A DNA stretch of 64,000 bases from Rattus norvegicus (GCF_036323735.1 NC_086034.1:37580939-37644938), one strand, 5' to 3'. Positions 11,258-23,598 are shown, counted from the first letter of the stretch. The notes: generated by a model not told the origin, from the letters alone. A program made the numbers and translations.

Positions 11258-11410
11258 GTTTTATGTTTTGTTTTTGTTTTGGAGAAAGGATGTCTTGTCG
11301 CCCAGGCTGGTCTTGATTTCTGTATGTAGCTGAAGATGACCTTGAACCCGATCCTTCTGCCTCTACCTCTTTGAGTGCAGGTATTATAGTCATGTATCAC
11401 CATGCTGGAA
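11258..11410 (-). repeat. B1 SINE, diverged, antisense
   Basis: Runs from a T/G-rich antisense tail near 11258-11280 through 'cccaggctggtcttga' and 'gaccttgaacc' to 'atcaccatgctgg', all reverse complements of B1 blocks. Many substitutions. Confidence 0.75.
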
Positions 11411-11907
11411 GTGTGCCAGGGAATCTTTTGCATGGTTAGCAAGCATGTTGTCAACGGAGCTATGTCCATAACTCTATTACACGATCATTTTTGTTGATAC
11501 AATCCAGCATTTGTGAATGGCTGCTGTATACTAGGTACAGTGCTGACTATTTAAGGAAACACTTCTTGCTTTAGTTTCACAGGTCTTGCAACCTGGTGAG
11601 AAAAACACATGTTATCAAACCTTTGCAAATATACAAATACAATTGTGCTATGAAAGAAACACATGAATACACTTGTGTTCTGAAGGAAAACCTTGGGAGG
11701 TAAGAAAATGGAGAGGTTTGAGTATGCAAATCTTATTTAAATAACTGACTTTTGAGCTGAAATTTAAAGGTTTGAACAGGAGTAGTTGTTGAAGTGGGTG
11801 TGAGACAGAGCAGACCTGAGAGGAGCAGCAGGTGCAAAGGGTCTGAGACCTGAAGTAGCAAGGACGAGGTGAGAAACTGCAAGGTCAATGTATGGAAACA
11901 CAGAGAG

Positions 11908-12235
11908 TGTCTTAGCTAGGGTTTCACTGCTGTGAAGAGACATCATGACCAAGGTAACTCTTATAAGGACAACGTTTAATTGGGACTGCCTTACAGGTTC
12001 AGAGGTTCTGTCCATTATCATCAAAGTGGGAGTATGGCAGCATCCAGGCAGGCATGGTGCAGGGGGAAGGAGCTGAGTTCTACATCTTCTTTTGAAGGTC
12101 TCTAGGAGAAGACTGGCTTCTGGGCAGCTAGGATGAGGGTCTTAAAATCTGTGCCCACAGTGTCGTACTTCCTCCAACAAGGCCACACCTCTGAATAGTG
12201 CTGCTCCTTGGGCCAAGCATATTTAAACCACCACA
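11908..12235 (+). repeat. Dispersed rodent repeat (unnamed family A), copy 1
   Basis: Begins 'tgtcttagctagggtttcac' and ends near 'catatttaaaccaccacag'. A clearly homologous copy lies at 31702-32018 and a shorter one at 37664-37965: all share 'accaaggcaact' and 'ggccacacct'-type blocks. I know this as a very common medium-length rodent repeat but cannot assign the library name with confidence. Confidence 0.7.
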
Positions 12236-13080
12236 GAGGGTGATACTAAACAGAATGATACTACAGACAGGCTAGGTCTGTGGACCGCACTAAGAGTTTA
12301 CATCTTAAGTGTAGGAAGCCATTGAGGAATGTAAGCATGAATGACATTCATGTTTCAGGAAAGATCATTGTAGCTCCCTGCAAGGAAGTATGCATGCGTG
12401 CATTGGTTTGTAGAATAGGTGACAGGTGTCCCATAGTAACAGTTTGGGTCACACATGACATTGGCCAGATGGTTTTGAGATGATGTAAATTCTAGTGCAA
12501 CCAGAGATGTAAAGGCCCCAAGATTGGGAAGGTGGGCATGGAGGAGATGTGAAGAAGTGTAGAATCATTGTTAGCGCTAGGACAAGCTGAGAAGACAAAG
12601 CTGTGCATTCTGTTTGCAGTTTATGAGTATCCATATTTGTAATGGACAGTTTGAGGTCATCACTTATTAAGTAAAACTGGTGTCTTCCAGAGAGACACCA
12701 TATTCCCCAGGTGTTTCCCCTGACTGTTTTCATGCTAAGTCATAAACTCAGAAGAGAAAGGTTTGTAGTGGAAATGTTGACAGGCCTTTGCTTTAGAGCA
12801 TCTGTTCAGATGTGCAGTATTGGGGAAACGTGTGTGCGAATTGATTTTCTGTGCAGATACCAAGGCACCTAAGTTCAGGGCATTCTCAATAACTCAGCCA
12901 CTAATGCTCTGCAAGAGGTTTTACGGGATAAGCATGGTGGGAAGATGAGAGGGGTCCAGCTTGGTTGGGCATTGGTGCACAGACCGACTTGTCAAGTTCC
13001 AGGGCATTTTAGCACAGTGAGGTTGAGTTCTTCACCGAGAGACTTGTAGATGCTTTGTGTGAAACCATTACTTACCAAGA
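12236..13080. other. Unique intron sequence
   Basis: No repeat, exon or RNA gene recognised. Confidence 0.45.
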
Positions 13081-13142
13081 GCCTTCAGTGACCCTCACCC
13101 AGCTACACGGGCCACAGGCCTTAGAAAATCCCCCCCCCCGCC

Positions 13143-13206
13143 CCGCCGGAGCTGAGGACCTAACCCAGGGCAAGCGCTCTACCACTGAGCTAAATCCCCA
13201 ACCCCC
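13143..13206 (-). repeat. ID SINE, shortened, antisense
   Basis: Reverse complement of the ID head (gagctaaatccccaacccc at the right edge) and B box (ggagctgaggacctaaccc). On the ID strand the sequence jumps from GCTTGCC to CTGGG, a deletion of 16 bases between two GCC triplets in the anticodon-arm region. A C-rich run at 13130-13144 replaces a clear A tail. Confidence 0.85.
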
Positions 13207-13315
13207 AAATCTTTGTTTTCTTAGCCACTTTCAAGCTTCCACTTACCAGGTCCCACATGGGAATAGAAACCCCAGGTTATTAATTCTAAAACATCTGAGT
13301 TTACAGATTAACAGC

Positions 13316-13318
<3 letters not shown>

Positions 13319-13396
<78 letters not shown>
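13319..13396. repeat. (TG)n(AG)n composite microsatellite
   Basis: TG repeats to about 13364, then AG repeats to 13396. Confidence 0.97.
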
Positions 13397-13397
<1 letters not shown>

Positions 13398-14695
13398 CCC
13401 CCCTTTTTTAAACCTTCAGAACACTGAGTACTTCAGAGGCAGAATTCTTGTTCCCTGATCATAGCCCATCTCTCTGTCTCTGTCTGTCTGTCTCTCTCTC
13501 CTTGGTGCTGAATTTACAGAAGATACTGGTCAAGTTCGTTTTTGGTTAAATAACATAAAGTGATGTGCTGCCTTTGTAGTGGTCCCTCTGTAAGACCAAG
13601 CATTTATTTAGTAGATCCCCCCCAAATTGCTGTATGTGTTGATTCTGTGGGAAGGTTCTCTATTGAGTGGTCTTAGTCAGGCTGGGTATCACCCTGCTTT
13701 CAGATGCTCCTTCCTTTCCCACTTAGGCTTTATAGAGGCTGCTCAGAGGATACCAAGTACAAGTCCATGTTCTCCTATCTGGCAGAAAAAGAAACTAAAG
13801 AAGCAAAGCCACGCCATGAGCAAACAACAGGAGGGCATCTCAAGGCCGTGCCCTACTTTGTTTTTTCGTTTCTTTGTTAGAAACCAGGCCCCAAAATATT
13901 TGTGTTTCAGCTTAAACTTGATACACGTTGTAGACTCCATTCGTGAGGGAAGGGAAGGCAAGAACCTGGAGGCAGAGAGTGAAGTAGAATGTTGGAGAAA
14001 GGCTGCGTACCGGCTTGCTCTCCAGGCTCCCCTGCTTCCTAGGATCAGGAGCAGCGCTGCTCACTGTGGACTGGCACTCCGGCTCCCACACCACATTAAT
14101 CATCAATCTAGAAAACACCCCCATAAATGTTCCCACAGGCCGGCCTGGTGGAGGTATTTTCTCAATTGAGGTTCAAGTTGACAAACAAAAAACCTAACCA
14201 GCACAAACTGTTCTTGTTAGACCCTGGTGGAGAAGGCTTAAAAACTGCCATGTGTGGAGTGCGTACGTGTCAGCAAAGGAGTGAGAACAGTTGAGCAGCG
14301 AGCGATTGGCCTTGGATCTCTACTTTGGTAGGCCAGCCGTGTGGAATGGGAGATAAGAGAGGGGTCGGGGTGCAGCCTCAGGCTGTAGTGAATTGGAGAA
14401 AGAGAAAGGAATGCAGGGGAATGGGAAGCAATTTTTCAATTGGTGAGCAACTGTTTGCAAATTCTAACTTAGTAGTTATACATAAAGGGAAAAAATTAGT
14501 TGGTCAGCAGAATGTGACTAGCTGAGTGCAGGGAAATTATGATCATTCAGCTTCAAAGTAGAAAGTAGGTAATTGTCTTTGTTCAGATTTTGAATGCTAA
14601 TTCTTACTCCTTGAGAACAGAACGAATATGTAATCTGACAAAGGAAAGTCGCAAAATAAAGCATCTAGATTTCTAGTGTGCAGTTGATGAAGGTC
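13397..14695. other. Unique intron sequence
   Basis: No repeat family recognised. The open frame at 13627-14169 (180 codons) shows no domain, contains no splice context and is treated as chance. Confidence 0.45.
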
Positions 14696-14697
14696 AC

Positions 14698-14699
<2 letters not shown>

Positions 14700-14740
<41 letters not shown>

Positions 14741-14803
14741 CTGTGTATATACATACACACATTTATATATGTGTATGTGTATGTATGTAAGTGTATGTAT
14801 ATG
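14700..14803. repeat. (TA)n and TA/TG-rich low-complexity run
   Basis: An uninterrupted TA run at 14700-14736 is followed by TATA/CATA/TGTA-rich sequence to about 14803. Confidence 0.95.
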
Positions 14804-14804
14804 T

Positions 14805-15430
14805 GGTACAAAAGGGGAAAGGTAAAAAAGTGGAATGTCTGCTAATGTTGACAGATTATGTTAGGAAGAATTGGGAGCCAATGCCGTTGGGGGTGGGGAT
14901 GGGAGTATGAAGGGTGTCCAGGTATTATATTCTGGGACTTTGAATTGAATCAGGGACACACAAGTAAAGATAGACATGAGAAGTTTATTGGAAAGAAAAA
15001 AGGCACTCCTGGAGATTGGAATGAGCTGATGAGCTGGGACACAAACATGCAGAAGCTCTGCCCCACGTAAGTTCTGACTGTTACCTTCTCTGCACAGCAC
15101 ACACCTTCTCCTAAGCATGTGTGTTATGTGTGGGCTTCTCTCCCACATGCTGCCTGTTGCCTCGTAGCTCAGGTGTGGAAGAGTTTCCAGTTTTTCTCTG
15201 CCAACTGGTTTTTCTCATATGTCAATCTTAATACCTCTCTGTCCACACCCCTCGTCTCTTGTTGCAATATAGTAAACATGATACCCATCCAGCAGTTGTC
15301 TCTTCCAGTTTTGAGTGTTTGTTAAATGTTATTCATTGCCGTAGGAGTTAGAGATGGTATACAACAGAGAAGGTAGTAAACTGTGACATAGTAAAGACGT
15401 TTTAAAGGCTTGGCCTGATAGCCACATAGT
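14805..15430. other. Unique intron sequence
   Basis: No repeat, exon or RNA gene recognised. Confidence 0.45.
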
Positions 15431-15436
15431 AGTAAA

Positions 15437-15438
<2 letters not shown>

Positions 15439-15494
<56 letters not shown>
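15439..15494. repeat. (TG)n microsatellite
   Basis: TG repeats leading directly into a 19-bp-arm inverted repeat (15483-15523). Confidence 0.98.
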
Positions 15495-15495
<1 letters not shown>

Positions 15496-15511
15496 ATGTG
15501 TAAGACACATC

Positions 15512-15523
<12 letters not shown>
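15483..15523. repeat. Perfect 19-bp inverted repeat with 3-base loop
   Basis: Left arm 15483-15501 ends GGATGTGT, the loop is AAG (15502-15504), and the right arm 15505-15523 begins ACACATCC. The arms are exact reverse complements, linking the (TG)n array on the left to a CA stretch and (AG)n array on the right. Confidence 0.95.

Positions 15524-15570
<47 letters not shown>
15521..15570. repeat. (AG)n microsatellite
   Basis: About 50 bases of AG repeats following the inverted repeat. Confidence 0.98.
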
Positions 15571-15574
<4 letters not shown>

Positions 15575-16360
15575 ACTAGGCCTCTTAACATCTCCCTACC
15601 TCCAACTTCCATTTGTTCAAAATGATGTATTGAATTGAGGCCTTCCTGCGTACCCCTGGGCTGTACTGTGGAGACATTGAAACGTCAAGGATGTTAGGCC
15701 TGTTCTAAGGAGAAGAGCTGTGCAACTATGTAGCAGCTACAAAAAGATCTTTAAGGAGCTGTTCTAGGTTAGGTGAAAGTTGAGAGGGAAAACAAAAAGC
15801 ATGGCATTTAAATAGTTGTAGGATGACAATGGGATTAGATCAAGTAGAGGGGCAAGAAAGAACGTTCTAACGAAACAGACACTGACAAAAGCATACCATC
15901 TTTTATTGGTGAGGAGTGGCGGATTATGATTGGAGAAGAGAGTTCTGAACACATTTTGAAGGGAATTGAATGAAGGGCTATGGAGCTGGGCGGGGTTTTA
16001 TTGATTTAACATCTCGGGTAGCTGTGGAGGCTTTTGAGATTGAAGAGACGGTGACATTTACTTATCAACTCTTACTCTACGGGTATTTCAAATATTTACT
16101 AAACGTCTACTAAATGCTTTCTCTTGCTCTAGGCGTTGGCCGTGCTATACAGTATTAAGCAGTAACAACCGTGGCTAACGTGTATTGGATTCTTACTATG
16201 GATCAGGCATGGATATTCTATATGCTGCGTTAGTTGTGACAACCTTTGAATGCCAGTTTGATCTAACCCAGCTCTGTCGACGAAGCTGCTGCAGCGAGCC
16301 CTTCATTCAGAATTGTTCCCTTAGCAAGCAGCAGTGTCTACTCTCAACTGTGCTAACTTG
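15571..16360. other. Unique intron sequence
   Basis: No repeat, exon or RNA gene recognised. Confidence 0.45.
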
Positions 16361-16365
16361 AGAGT

Positions 16366-16690
16366 TAGGATCACAGCATTTTCATCACTGACAGAATACC
16401 TAAGCTAAACAAGGAAGAGGGATTGGTTTTGACTCACAGTGTCAGTGCTTCAGTGTCATGGGAGGGAAAACAGGTGGAGGAGACTAACTCACACTGCTGT
16501 CAAGGAAGCAGCGGGTGGATGGATGACAGTACAGGAAGTGTCAGGGCAAGATACGGTCGGTCCTGAAGGGCATGACCCACTGCCCTGCTTCTCTATCTAG
16601 GTCCTACATCCTACCTCTTATCACCTCCAATTATTGACATCATATGTATTTGGCAGGGAATTCATCCTCTGAGCCCTTGGATTCATTCAA
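16366..16690 (+). repeat. Probable old dispersed rodent repeat (unnamed family B)
   Basis: Has the block order seen in 30004-30340: 'gacagaatacctaa', then 'gattggttttgactcaca', 'gcatgacccactgccct' and a 3' stretch 'ttattgacatcat'. The match is diverged and boundaries are approximate. Confidence 0.4.
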
Positions 16691-19050
16691 CCCCCAGTCG
16701 TTCGGTTGCTCTGGTGCTAGCCAAGCCCCTGATACATGGGGACGCTCTACATTCAAACTTCAACACTTACCCTTCACCTCCGATTTTAACATGCTCAGAT
16801 GGTGTATATGGAAAAGGTGATCTGCAAACAATAGAGTTTCAGACAAACTCCATGCAATACCGGATAGGGTGAATGAACGCAGAGGATCCTTTGGGATGAA
16901 TGGCCAGGAAGACTCGAGAGCTGAAGGCCGAGGAATGACTTTAAGCCTGCCTTGTGAATCTGAAGTGTGTGTGTTCCAGGTAGAGGGAACAAGAAGTGCA
17001 AACTCCTCAAGTCTGAAGTGAAGCTGGAGTGTTCTGAGAAATAGAAAGGTCAGTGTATCTCGAGTGTCTCCCTTGAAAAGAGTATAGAACTTGATGAACT
17101 TAGAGATGTAGCCAGAGCCCTTGCCTGCAGTGTAGGTCGAGTGCTCTGTTACTAAAGTGATTGTTTCACTTTCTATCCTTTGTCCTTCAGCCATTATTAC
17201 CCTTTCCCTTTAGAGTGTCCTGGGTTGCAGGATAAACAGATGACTATCTCAGTTACTAGCTGTGGCTTTAGATAAATAGAATGGCACACACACACCCCAG
17301 ACAGATGTGCCAGCCAGATGTCAACAGCTGCAGTGGCCAAGATAAGAACTATATTAGCCGACCCCACTAGGGCTTGTGGGATCTCAGAGAACCAGCATCT
17401 AGATGAATTGGAGCTGCACGGTGCTTTTTTTTTTTTAAAGGGGATGAGTTGGATATACCATGACAAGGACGCAGGAACAAAGTGTGCAAAAACATGAAAG
17501 ACCACAGCCAGTCCTGGAGAGTCTACAGAAATGAGCCTTGAAAGACGGAATGATAGGTACGGTTAGAGCTGGGAGATAAGGAAAAATCTGGAAGCAGAGT
17601 GCAGGCTAAATGCTAGTGGGAGATTATCATCTCTATAGGCTAGGATGCGCCTTACCCAGGAGAGGGGCCCAGAGACTGAAACCAGGGTGACATTACAGGA
17701 GTAGAACTGCTTAAGAGGAGGACGAGTGCTTGATGGAATGAAAAGAGGATGCTGATGTCTTCACGACTACAGCCGAGTAGTGCGAGTAGTGCTCTTAGAG
17801 AAGCACGGAAAAGATAACATAAGGGCCATCAGCAGACTCACAAGCCACAGTATTGACACAGGCTGGATCAGCAAAACATGGCAGTGGTGGTGGAAACACT
17901 ACCTCCCAGGGAAGCGCCCTGTAGTGTTTCAGTCAAGAGAGGGAGGGGCTGTGTAACATCTTTAGCAAATCTCAGTAAACAGCGAGACTTAAAACCTGGC
18001 TCACATGAAGAAGCTGAAGTGCTGAGAAGTTCATTCCAGGAAATACATGGAGGAGCTGGAGTATTGCTAGAAAGCTTCTACGTACAATTGTAGAGGGACA
18101 CAATGGTTGTCTCCAGTAAAGAGTCTACCTCCCCCTGTAAACGATTGTCTGTGTATAGACATGCATGTGCATTCTAAGTTGATGTGTATCTGTAGTTGTG
18201 ATAACGTGATAATTCATAGACTAAAAATTATGAGAATAAATTAGGCGTTTTGTGCTTTTCAATCAAGAACTATGATTTTTAAAGCTGTCTAAAAAGTCAT
18301 TTTAATGTTTAAGTTGGAAAAGAAATTTGATGCCAAGAATATCAGGCCAAGTATCATATCTGTTTGTACATTTAGAGGTGGGGGAGCAGAATTGAAAAAC
18401 TGGGCTTGGCATTTCAGCAGTCTGGTTTTGGGGGTGAGGGGAATTTTAATAGAACATTCTGGTTTTCAAGACGAGATTTACCGTTTCATTCTAATTTAGT
18501 CCTGTGAGCCTTGAGAGCAACAGAGAACTTGAACAGCAACTACCCAGGGCTTCCTAAGCCCCTTAGAAGGAGGAAGAGCTAACTTGCAGTTACTCCATTT
18601 GCTAAGAATCCTGACTATTTGAAATGAGAAATGTTCTTCTTCCTGCCCCATTATACATTCCCCTCGAGCTCCCCAGCCTTCATTGGAGCATCACCCGGAG
18701 AAGCATTTGACATGCCACCAGGGAAACCTGCTTCAGTTCACCGAATCTGAGAACCAGCACCCTGAGACTTGGGGGAAAAAATTAACTTTGCGTTATCTAA
18801 TTAGGTTTATGGGATTGCTACAGAGTAGCCCTGCTTCTCAAATCTAGAAGGCACAATTAACTGCAGTACTACATCAATACCAACGAGGCTGCTGATGGGC
18901 TTCTAAGCAATGCAATTGGAATTTGTTATTACCAAGATTTTTTTTAAAAAACTGGCAAATTAAAATTAAATCACACATTGCTGGGAACCATTCTGCAAGA
19001 GAATAGGTGCTCTAATCTTTTTTTTTTCATCTTTTAATTTTTATTGATTC
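16691..19050. other. Unique intron sequence, including a candidate conserved block
   Basis: No repeat family or exon recognised. The stretch about 18770-19010 is repeat-free and contains several TAAT/ATTA cores, so it may be regulatory. The minus-strand open frames near 16760-17505 show no domain. Confidence 0.4.
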
Positions 19051-19159
19051 TTTTGGTTTCAGGATACATTTAGCCACAAGAGGTATGATACTCTCTTTAA
19101 TAGCAAGCTTACATAGTTAATAATTGTTTGACTTAGATGTAATTTCAGCATCTGTAGAA

Positions 19160-19376
19160 TTTTTTAAGGGGTGTGTGTGTGTGCACCTGCACGCGTGCGA
19201 ACATGCAGGATTTTGTTTATGTACACTTGTGCGTGTTTAGTTCCCTAGAGGCCAGAAGAAGAGAGCAGATCCCCCGGAAATGGAGTTACAAGTGGCTATG
19301 TGCTGCGAACTGAACTCTGGTCCTCTGCAAGAACAGCATGTGTTCTTAACTACTGAGCAGTCTCTCCAGCCCTTCT
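19160..19376 (-). repeat. B2 SINE, antisense
   Basis: Reads 'gaggccagaagaagagagca', 'gaactgaactctggtcctct' and 'gagcagtctctccagccc' on plus, which are the antisense of the B2 body and its tRNA-like head at the right edge. A short (TG)n sits at its left. Confidence 0.9.
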
Positions 19377-19558
19377 TTTAGGAAATCACTTTATCATATG
19401 CTGTAAGGTTTACATGTGTGTACACGCACTATGTCTGTGCCTTACACGAGAGCTTGGGATCAAACAGTCACTCGCAGGGAAACCACCTATGATGGTTTTG
19501 TCAATGAGATTAGATTGACATATGCATTTGTTTCAGGCGTTATCTTAGGTGTCTTAAT

Positions 19559-19755
19559 CAGCAATTCTCAACCTGTGAGTCTCAATCCCCACAGGGATTC
19601 CAAATCAGATATCCCACATATCAGATATTGATTTATGGTTCATAACAGTAGCAAATTACAGTTATGAAGAAGCAATGAGATATATGGTTGGGAGTCACTA
19701 CAGTATAAGGAACTGTATTTAAGGGTCACAGCGTTAGAAAGGTTGAGAAACACTG
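19559..19755 (+). repeat. hAT-type MITE resembling URR1, with 8-bp target duplication
   Basis: The ends are the inverted hAT-Charlie-like termini (cagcaattctcaacctg and ggttgagaaacactg). The interior contains 'ggttcataacagtagcaaa' and 'ggttgggagtcac', which recur in the copy at 47399 and, inverted, at 43435. The flanks GTCTTAAT (19551-19558) and GTATTAAT (19756-19763) match at 7 of 8 positions, the duplication length expected for hAT elements. Confidence 0.85.
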
Positions 19756-19763
19756 GTATTAAT

Positions 19764-20020
19764 TGATGTGGGAAGGACCCAGCCTGAAATTGGGCCATGT
19801 TATCCGTGGGTTTGGCTCCTGATTTGTGTGAGAGTGGAGAGAGGCATTCATTCACTCATCCTCTTTGCTTCCGACTGTGGCTGTGATGAGACCGTGTTAA
19901 GTTCCTGTTGCCTGGATTTCTCTACTATCATGGACTGTGCCCTGGGATTGTGAGCTAAAATTAGCCCTTTCGCCCTTGGGTGACGATATCAATACAGCCT
20001 CTTTGTACCTAGGCTAAGTA
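19764..20020 (+). repeat. Probable dispersed rodent repeat fragment (unnamed family C)
   Basis: Opens with 'tgatgtgggaaggacccagcc' and ends with 'tacagcctctttgtac', a pattern typical of a common rodent repeat whose better copy may be that at 35270. It abuts the hAT insertion, which may have landed at its edge. Confidence 0.4.
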
Positions 20021-20186
20021 GCTTTTTTTAAGCACAGACTAGAAAGGTGCAGTTACATATTATAAAAATAATCCTAAGACCTGTGCTTGGAGTACTCTGA
20101 AAAGTCTTGGTCCAGCATTATTTAGTTACAGTCTACATTATAAAAAAACCTATTGAGTTTGAGGTACATATTTCATATACATTTTT

Positions 20187-20284
20187 CATTTTTTTTTCTT
20201 ATCTTTTTTTCGGAGCTGGGGACCGAACCAGGGCCTTGCACTTGCTAGGCAAGCACTCTACCACTGAGCTAAATCCCCAACCCC
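20187..20284 (-). repeat. ID SINE, antisense, with target duplication
   Basis: Antisense ID with the complete anticodon-arm region (ttgcacttgctaggcaagca) and head at the right edge. The flanking repeat TTTCATATACATTTT occurs at 20171-20185 and 20285-20299. The tail region on the left is T-rich. Confidence 0.95.
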
Positions 20285-20299
20285 TTTCATATACATTTT

Positions 20300-20513
20300 A
20301 AGAAGGTTTTTTATTTTTATATGTGTGTGTGATTCTGTGCATGCGTGGACACAGGTATATGGGGTTGCCCTTGGGGACATAAGAGAGTATCGGATCCCCC
20401 GAAGCTGGAGCTGCAGGCAGATGTGAGCATACAGATTGGGTGCTAAGACTTGAACTTCTGTCCTTGTGAAAGCAGCTAGTGCTCTTAACTCCTGAGTCAT
20501 CTCTCCAGCCCCT
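20300..20513 (-). repeat. B2 SINE, antisense
   Basis: Ends with 'gagtcatctctccagcccc' (antisense B2 head). It contains 'agtatcggatcccccgaagc' and 'gagctgcaggcagatgtgag' from the B2 body. The T-rich start is the antisense tail. Confidence 0.9.
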
Positions 20514-20937
20514 CATGTACGTGTGCATTGGGATCTACTGTCTGGCGAACAGTGCAGCATCTAACTCTGGGGCGGAAGTAGACCATCAGTACGCTGAAGT
20601 GCTCAGGCAGGTGAGGGTTTGCAGCTGCCTGTGAGAATGTGCAGGTATAGGACATGGCAAGAGAGAACCCCAAGTGCATCCTAATTGTTTTAGGTTTGTA
20701 GTTCATAGTCTGTTACACAAACATGTTAAAACCTGGTAAGATTCAGTCAATTAAGAAATTGTATTTCTTTACCACTGCTGCCATGAAAAACTATGCATTT
20801 GTGAGTGAATATTTCTTTCTCCTAGAATATATTATATTGTACTACAATTCTTTGTCATCTGCAGCCTGTTCACATGGAAAATGTACATTTGGTGCAGCCG
20901 TTAAAAAACCTGTCTGAGATCTGTTTTCCATTGGACT

Positions 20938-21150
20938 TTGTTGGTTTTAAGACAGGATCTTATGTATCTCACGCTGGTCTGAATGCTGACGATGGATGGC
21001 TTGAGTGCTGGTCCTCCTCTCTGTGACTCTTGAGTGCTGAGCTTACAGGCGTGCCACCCACCACACCTGGTTTATACAGCCTTGGGGAGCAGACCCGGCC
21101 TAGCTTCGTGCAGCCTAGGCAATCACTGTACCAACTCAGCCCCAGCCCTA
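20938..21150 (-). repeat. B4 SINE (ID-B1 fusion), antisense
   Basis: Left part 20938-21075 is antisense B1 (aagacaggatcttatgtatc ... cttacaggcgtgccaccca). Right part 21080-21150 is antisense tRNA/ID-like head (aggcaatcactgtaccaact, cagccccagccc). This order is that of the B4 fusion element. Confidence 0.75.
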
Positions 21151-22440
21151 GGAGACAGGTTTCCTTGTGCTGATGTGCAATGGCCGAAATATCTATAACT
21201 TGTGCAGTTTTATTCCTGTGGCAAACTCGGCATTTTGCTGTATAACTTTTGTTAGATAATTTGATTATTATGCTTCTTAAAATTCAACTAATCCCTGAGA
21301 AATAATCTTTTAATCTCTAATACAGCAAGGTAAGCTATGTAAGTCTCAGCACTGGCTTTCTTTACAATCCTGTTTGAAAGGTTTTACATCTTTCCTCTTG
21401 AAAGAACTCATTTAAAACCCCCTGTTCCAGCAGCTACTAATTCTTGCCAGGATGATTTAAAATGAATAAAAAGTCCATTAGGTTTTTGGCAAATATGTTC
21501 TCAATTATGATGTAGAATAAATGACTGCAGAGTGCTTTTTGGAATAGTGGAGAAGAAACGACTGAGCTGTTAGGACTTTGTACATTACGAGTTTTCCACT
21601 GTGATAGATGTTTCGTTTTATAAGCTAAAAGATAACCAAGACTGGGACTTGGGTAAGTTGAAATTTTATTTCAGCATTTAAGCTGTGGATTGCTAGATCA
21701 AGGTCATGCAGATGTGCCATTTATTTAATTGTGCTTCCTAGTACCATGGCCTCAGAGGAAATTCTAAAGCCAGTCTCTGTCTGAGAAGGTTGGACGAAGG
21801 TGTTTCTATCGTTGCTGGCAATTAAATTTGCCTACAGTACCCTAAATAATAGTAGTAAAGGGGGAAAAACATGTTCAGCAAATAGCTTTCTAAAATCCTC
21901 TCTTCTAAAAGAGGATGGTCTTTAAATATTAGTATTTTAAAGAAATATATTTTCTGTGTGAATTGATAACCCCATTCTTGTAGCCAACATTCAGACTGAA
22001 AACATAGCACACGTAACATTTTTATCTTAAAATAAGTACAGGATACACAAAGCAGAGTACAGTTTTGAAGGACAGCATCAGTCTGCAGAGACAAAAGTGC
22101 CTCACCCTTTCCCAAACCTTGATGCACGAAGTACGAAGTGTCAGGTCTGTATATCTGTATTCCATGTGTTTATTCTCGGGTTGCCTTTTTCCAGTGTTAT
22201 ACTTGAAAATTGGAAGAGATTTCTATAAACACAGGTTCATTTTGTTTTCCATTAATTACCATCACAGAAACAATGCAAGCTATTCCCCTGACTCTGCTGA
22301 AGAAAATCCCAGCCAGAGTCTAATGAATAGATTCACTGTAGTACAATCATGGTTCATAAGAGACGGTTATATTATCCTTGACTTCTATTCAATTAACTGG
22401 TTATGCTCAGCAAAAAAATGAATGTTCAAGTTTTCCTTAT
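21151..22440. other. Unique intron sequence
   Basis: No repeat, exon or RNA gene recognised. AT-rich. Confidence 0.45.
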
Positions 22441-22442
22441 AG

Positions 22443-22756
22443 GGCTGGGGAATGGTTCAGTGAGGAAACTGCTTGCTGTGCAGTCATGAGGTTCCACGTT
22501 TGAATCCCCAGGTCCCTGCAAAGCCAAGTGTGACACAGCCCAAGTCATTTCTTAATCCCAGTTCCCTTAGGGCGAGATGGCAAGCAGGCAGAAGCCCTGT
22601 AAAGCGTGATCCAGCCAGCAGGAGACTGCCTCAAACCAGGTGGGAGCAAGGGCTGATAGCTGACACTGTCCTGACCTCCATGTGCACTCCATTTGATGTG
22701 CGCATTGAGGCAGGCTCTCCCTCTTTCCCTCCTCCTCCACCTATGTGCATGTGTGC

Positions 22757-22758
<2 letters not shown>
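22443..22758 (+). repeat. B4-type SINE, sense
   Basis: A tRNA-like head 'gggctggggaatggttcagt' with B-box-like 'gtttgaatccccaggtccc' is followed by a diverged B1-like middle and the terminal block 'ctgtcctgacctccatgtgc', then (AC)n. This order fits B4/B4A. Confidence 0.75.

Positions 22759-22796
<38 letters not shown>
22759..22796. repeat. (AC)n microsatellite
   Basis: Nineteen AC units at the tail of the B4 copy. Confidence 0.97.
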
Positions 22797-22798
<2 letters not shown>

Positions 22799-22799
22799 C

Positions 22800-23540
22800 T
22801 TGTATGTGTATATCGGCAATAATCACATTCTAAAGATCAAGCGAATGGCTTGAAGCATTCTGATTCACACCCACTTTTAACTTACGGGCACTTGTATTTA
22901 AAAGGAAGCATGTCTCGTGTATGTTAAAATACCTGATACATTTCAGAAAGAACGAAAGGTTGTTTTTATAAATAAATAGATCCCTTTTTTTTTGAGATAC
23001 AGCAGAGATAATATGTATTCAGTGCAGTTTTTGGTTTCGAATGGATTGAAATACCTTCCCTGTTGGCCCCTCAGTACTCATGAAAAGGACTGCCATTTGG
23101 TTAGCTAGTTCTTTGTTTCCTTCCTCTGCCGAACGGTTGATTCTCTGATTGTGAGGCCTGCCCTTGAGTAGTTGGTCAGTTTCTTTGGGTCATGTGAGAA
23201 AGAGTCTTTCAAAGGCTGGCGTGTAGTGGAGTTGTGTGGTGGTTGAGGTAGAACGTCCAGACCTGCCGTCCGGGCACAGTGTGCCTCTGAGTTTGGAGCC
23301 TTGCTTACGATTGCCAAACATGGACACAGAGAAGTACACTTTTCTGTGTCTCTGTCTCTCTCTCTCTCTTCCTGATTCTTTTTAATTAAAGATAACTGAA
23401 CCTTATAACTCTGCTCATGAACCAGTGCTAATGAGAGAATGAAGTTTCATTTCTAAAATTGAAGATAATGAACCTTTTCAAGTTTTGCTGTATGTAGTCT
23501 CCGCATTCCCGCCACGTTGTACTGCTGACACATGCCTCAC
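22800..23540. other. Unique intron sequence
   Basis: No repeat family or exon recognised. A short CT run lies near 23348-23369. Confidence 0.45.
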
Positions 23541-23542
23541 TT

Positions 23543-23545
<3 letters not shown>

Positions 23546-23598
<53 letters not shown>

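Noticed and set aside
13627..14169. Plus-strand open frame of 180 codons
   Set aside because: No recognisable domain or conserved motif, and shorter frames overlap on both strands. Chance frame in intron sequence.
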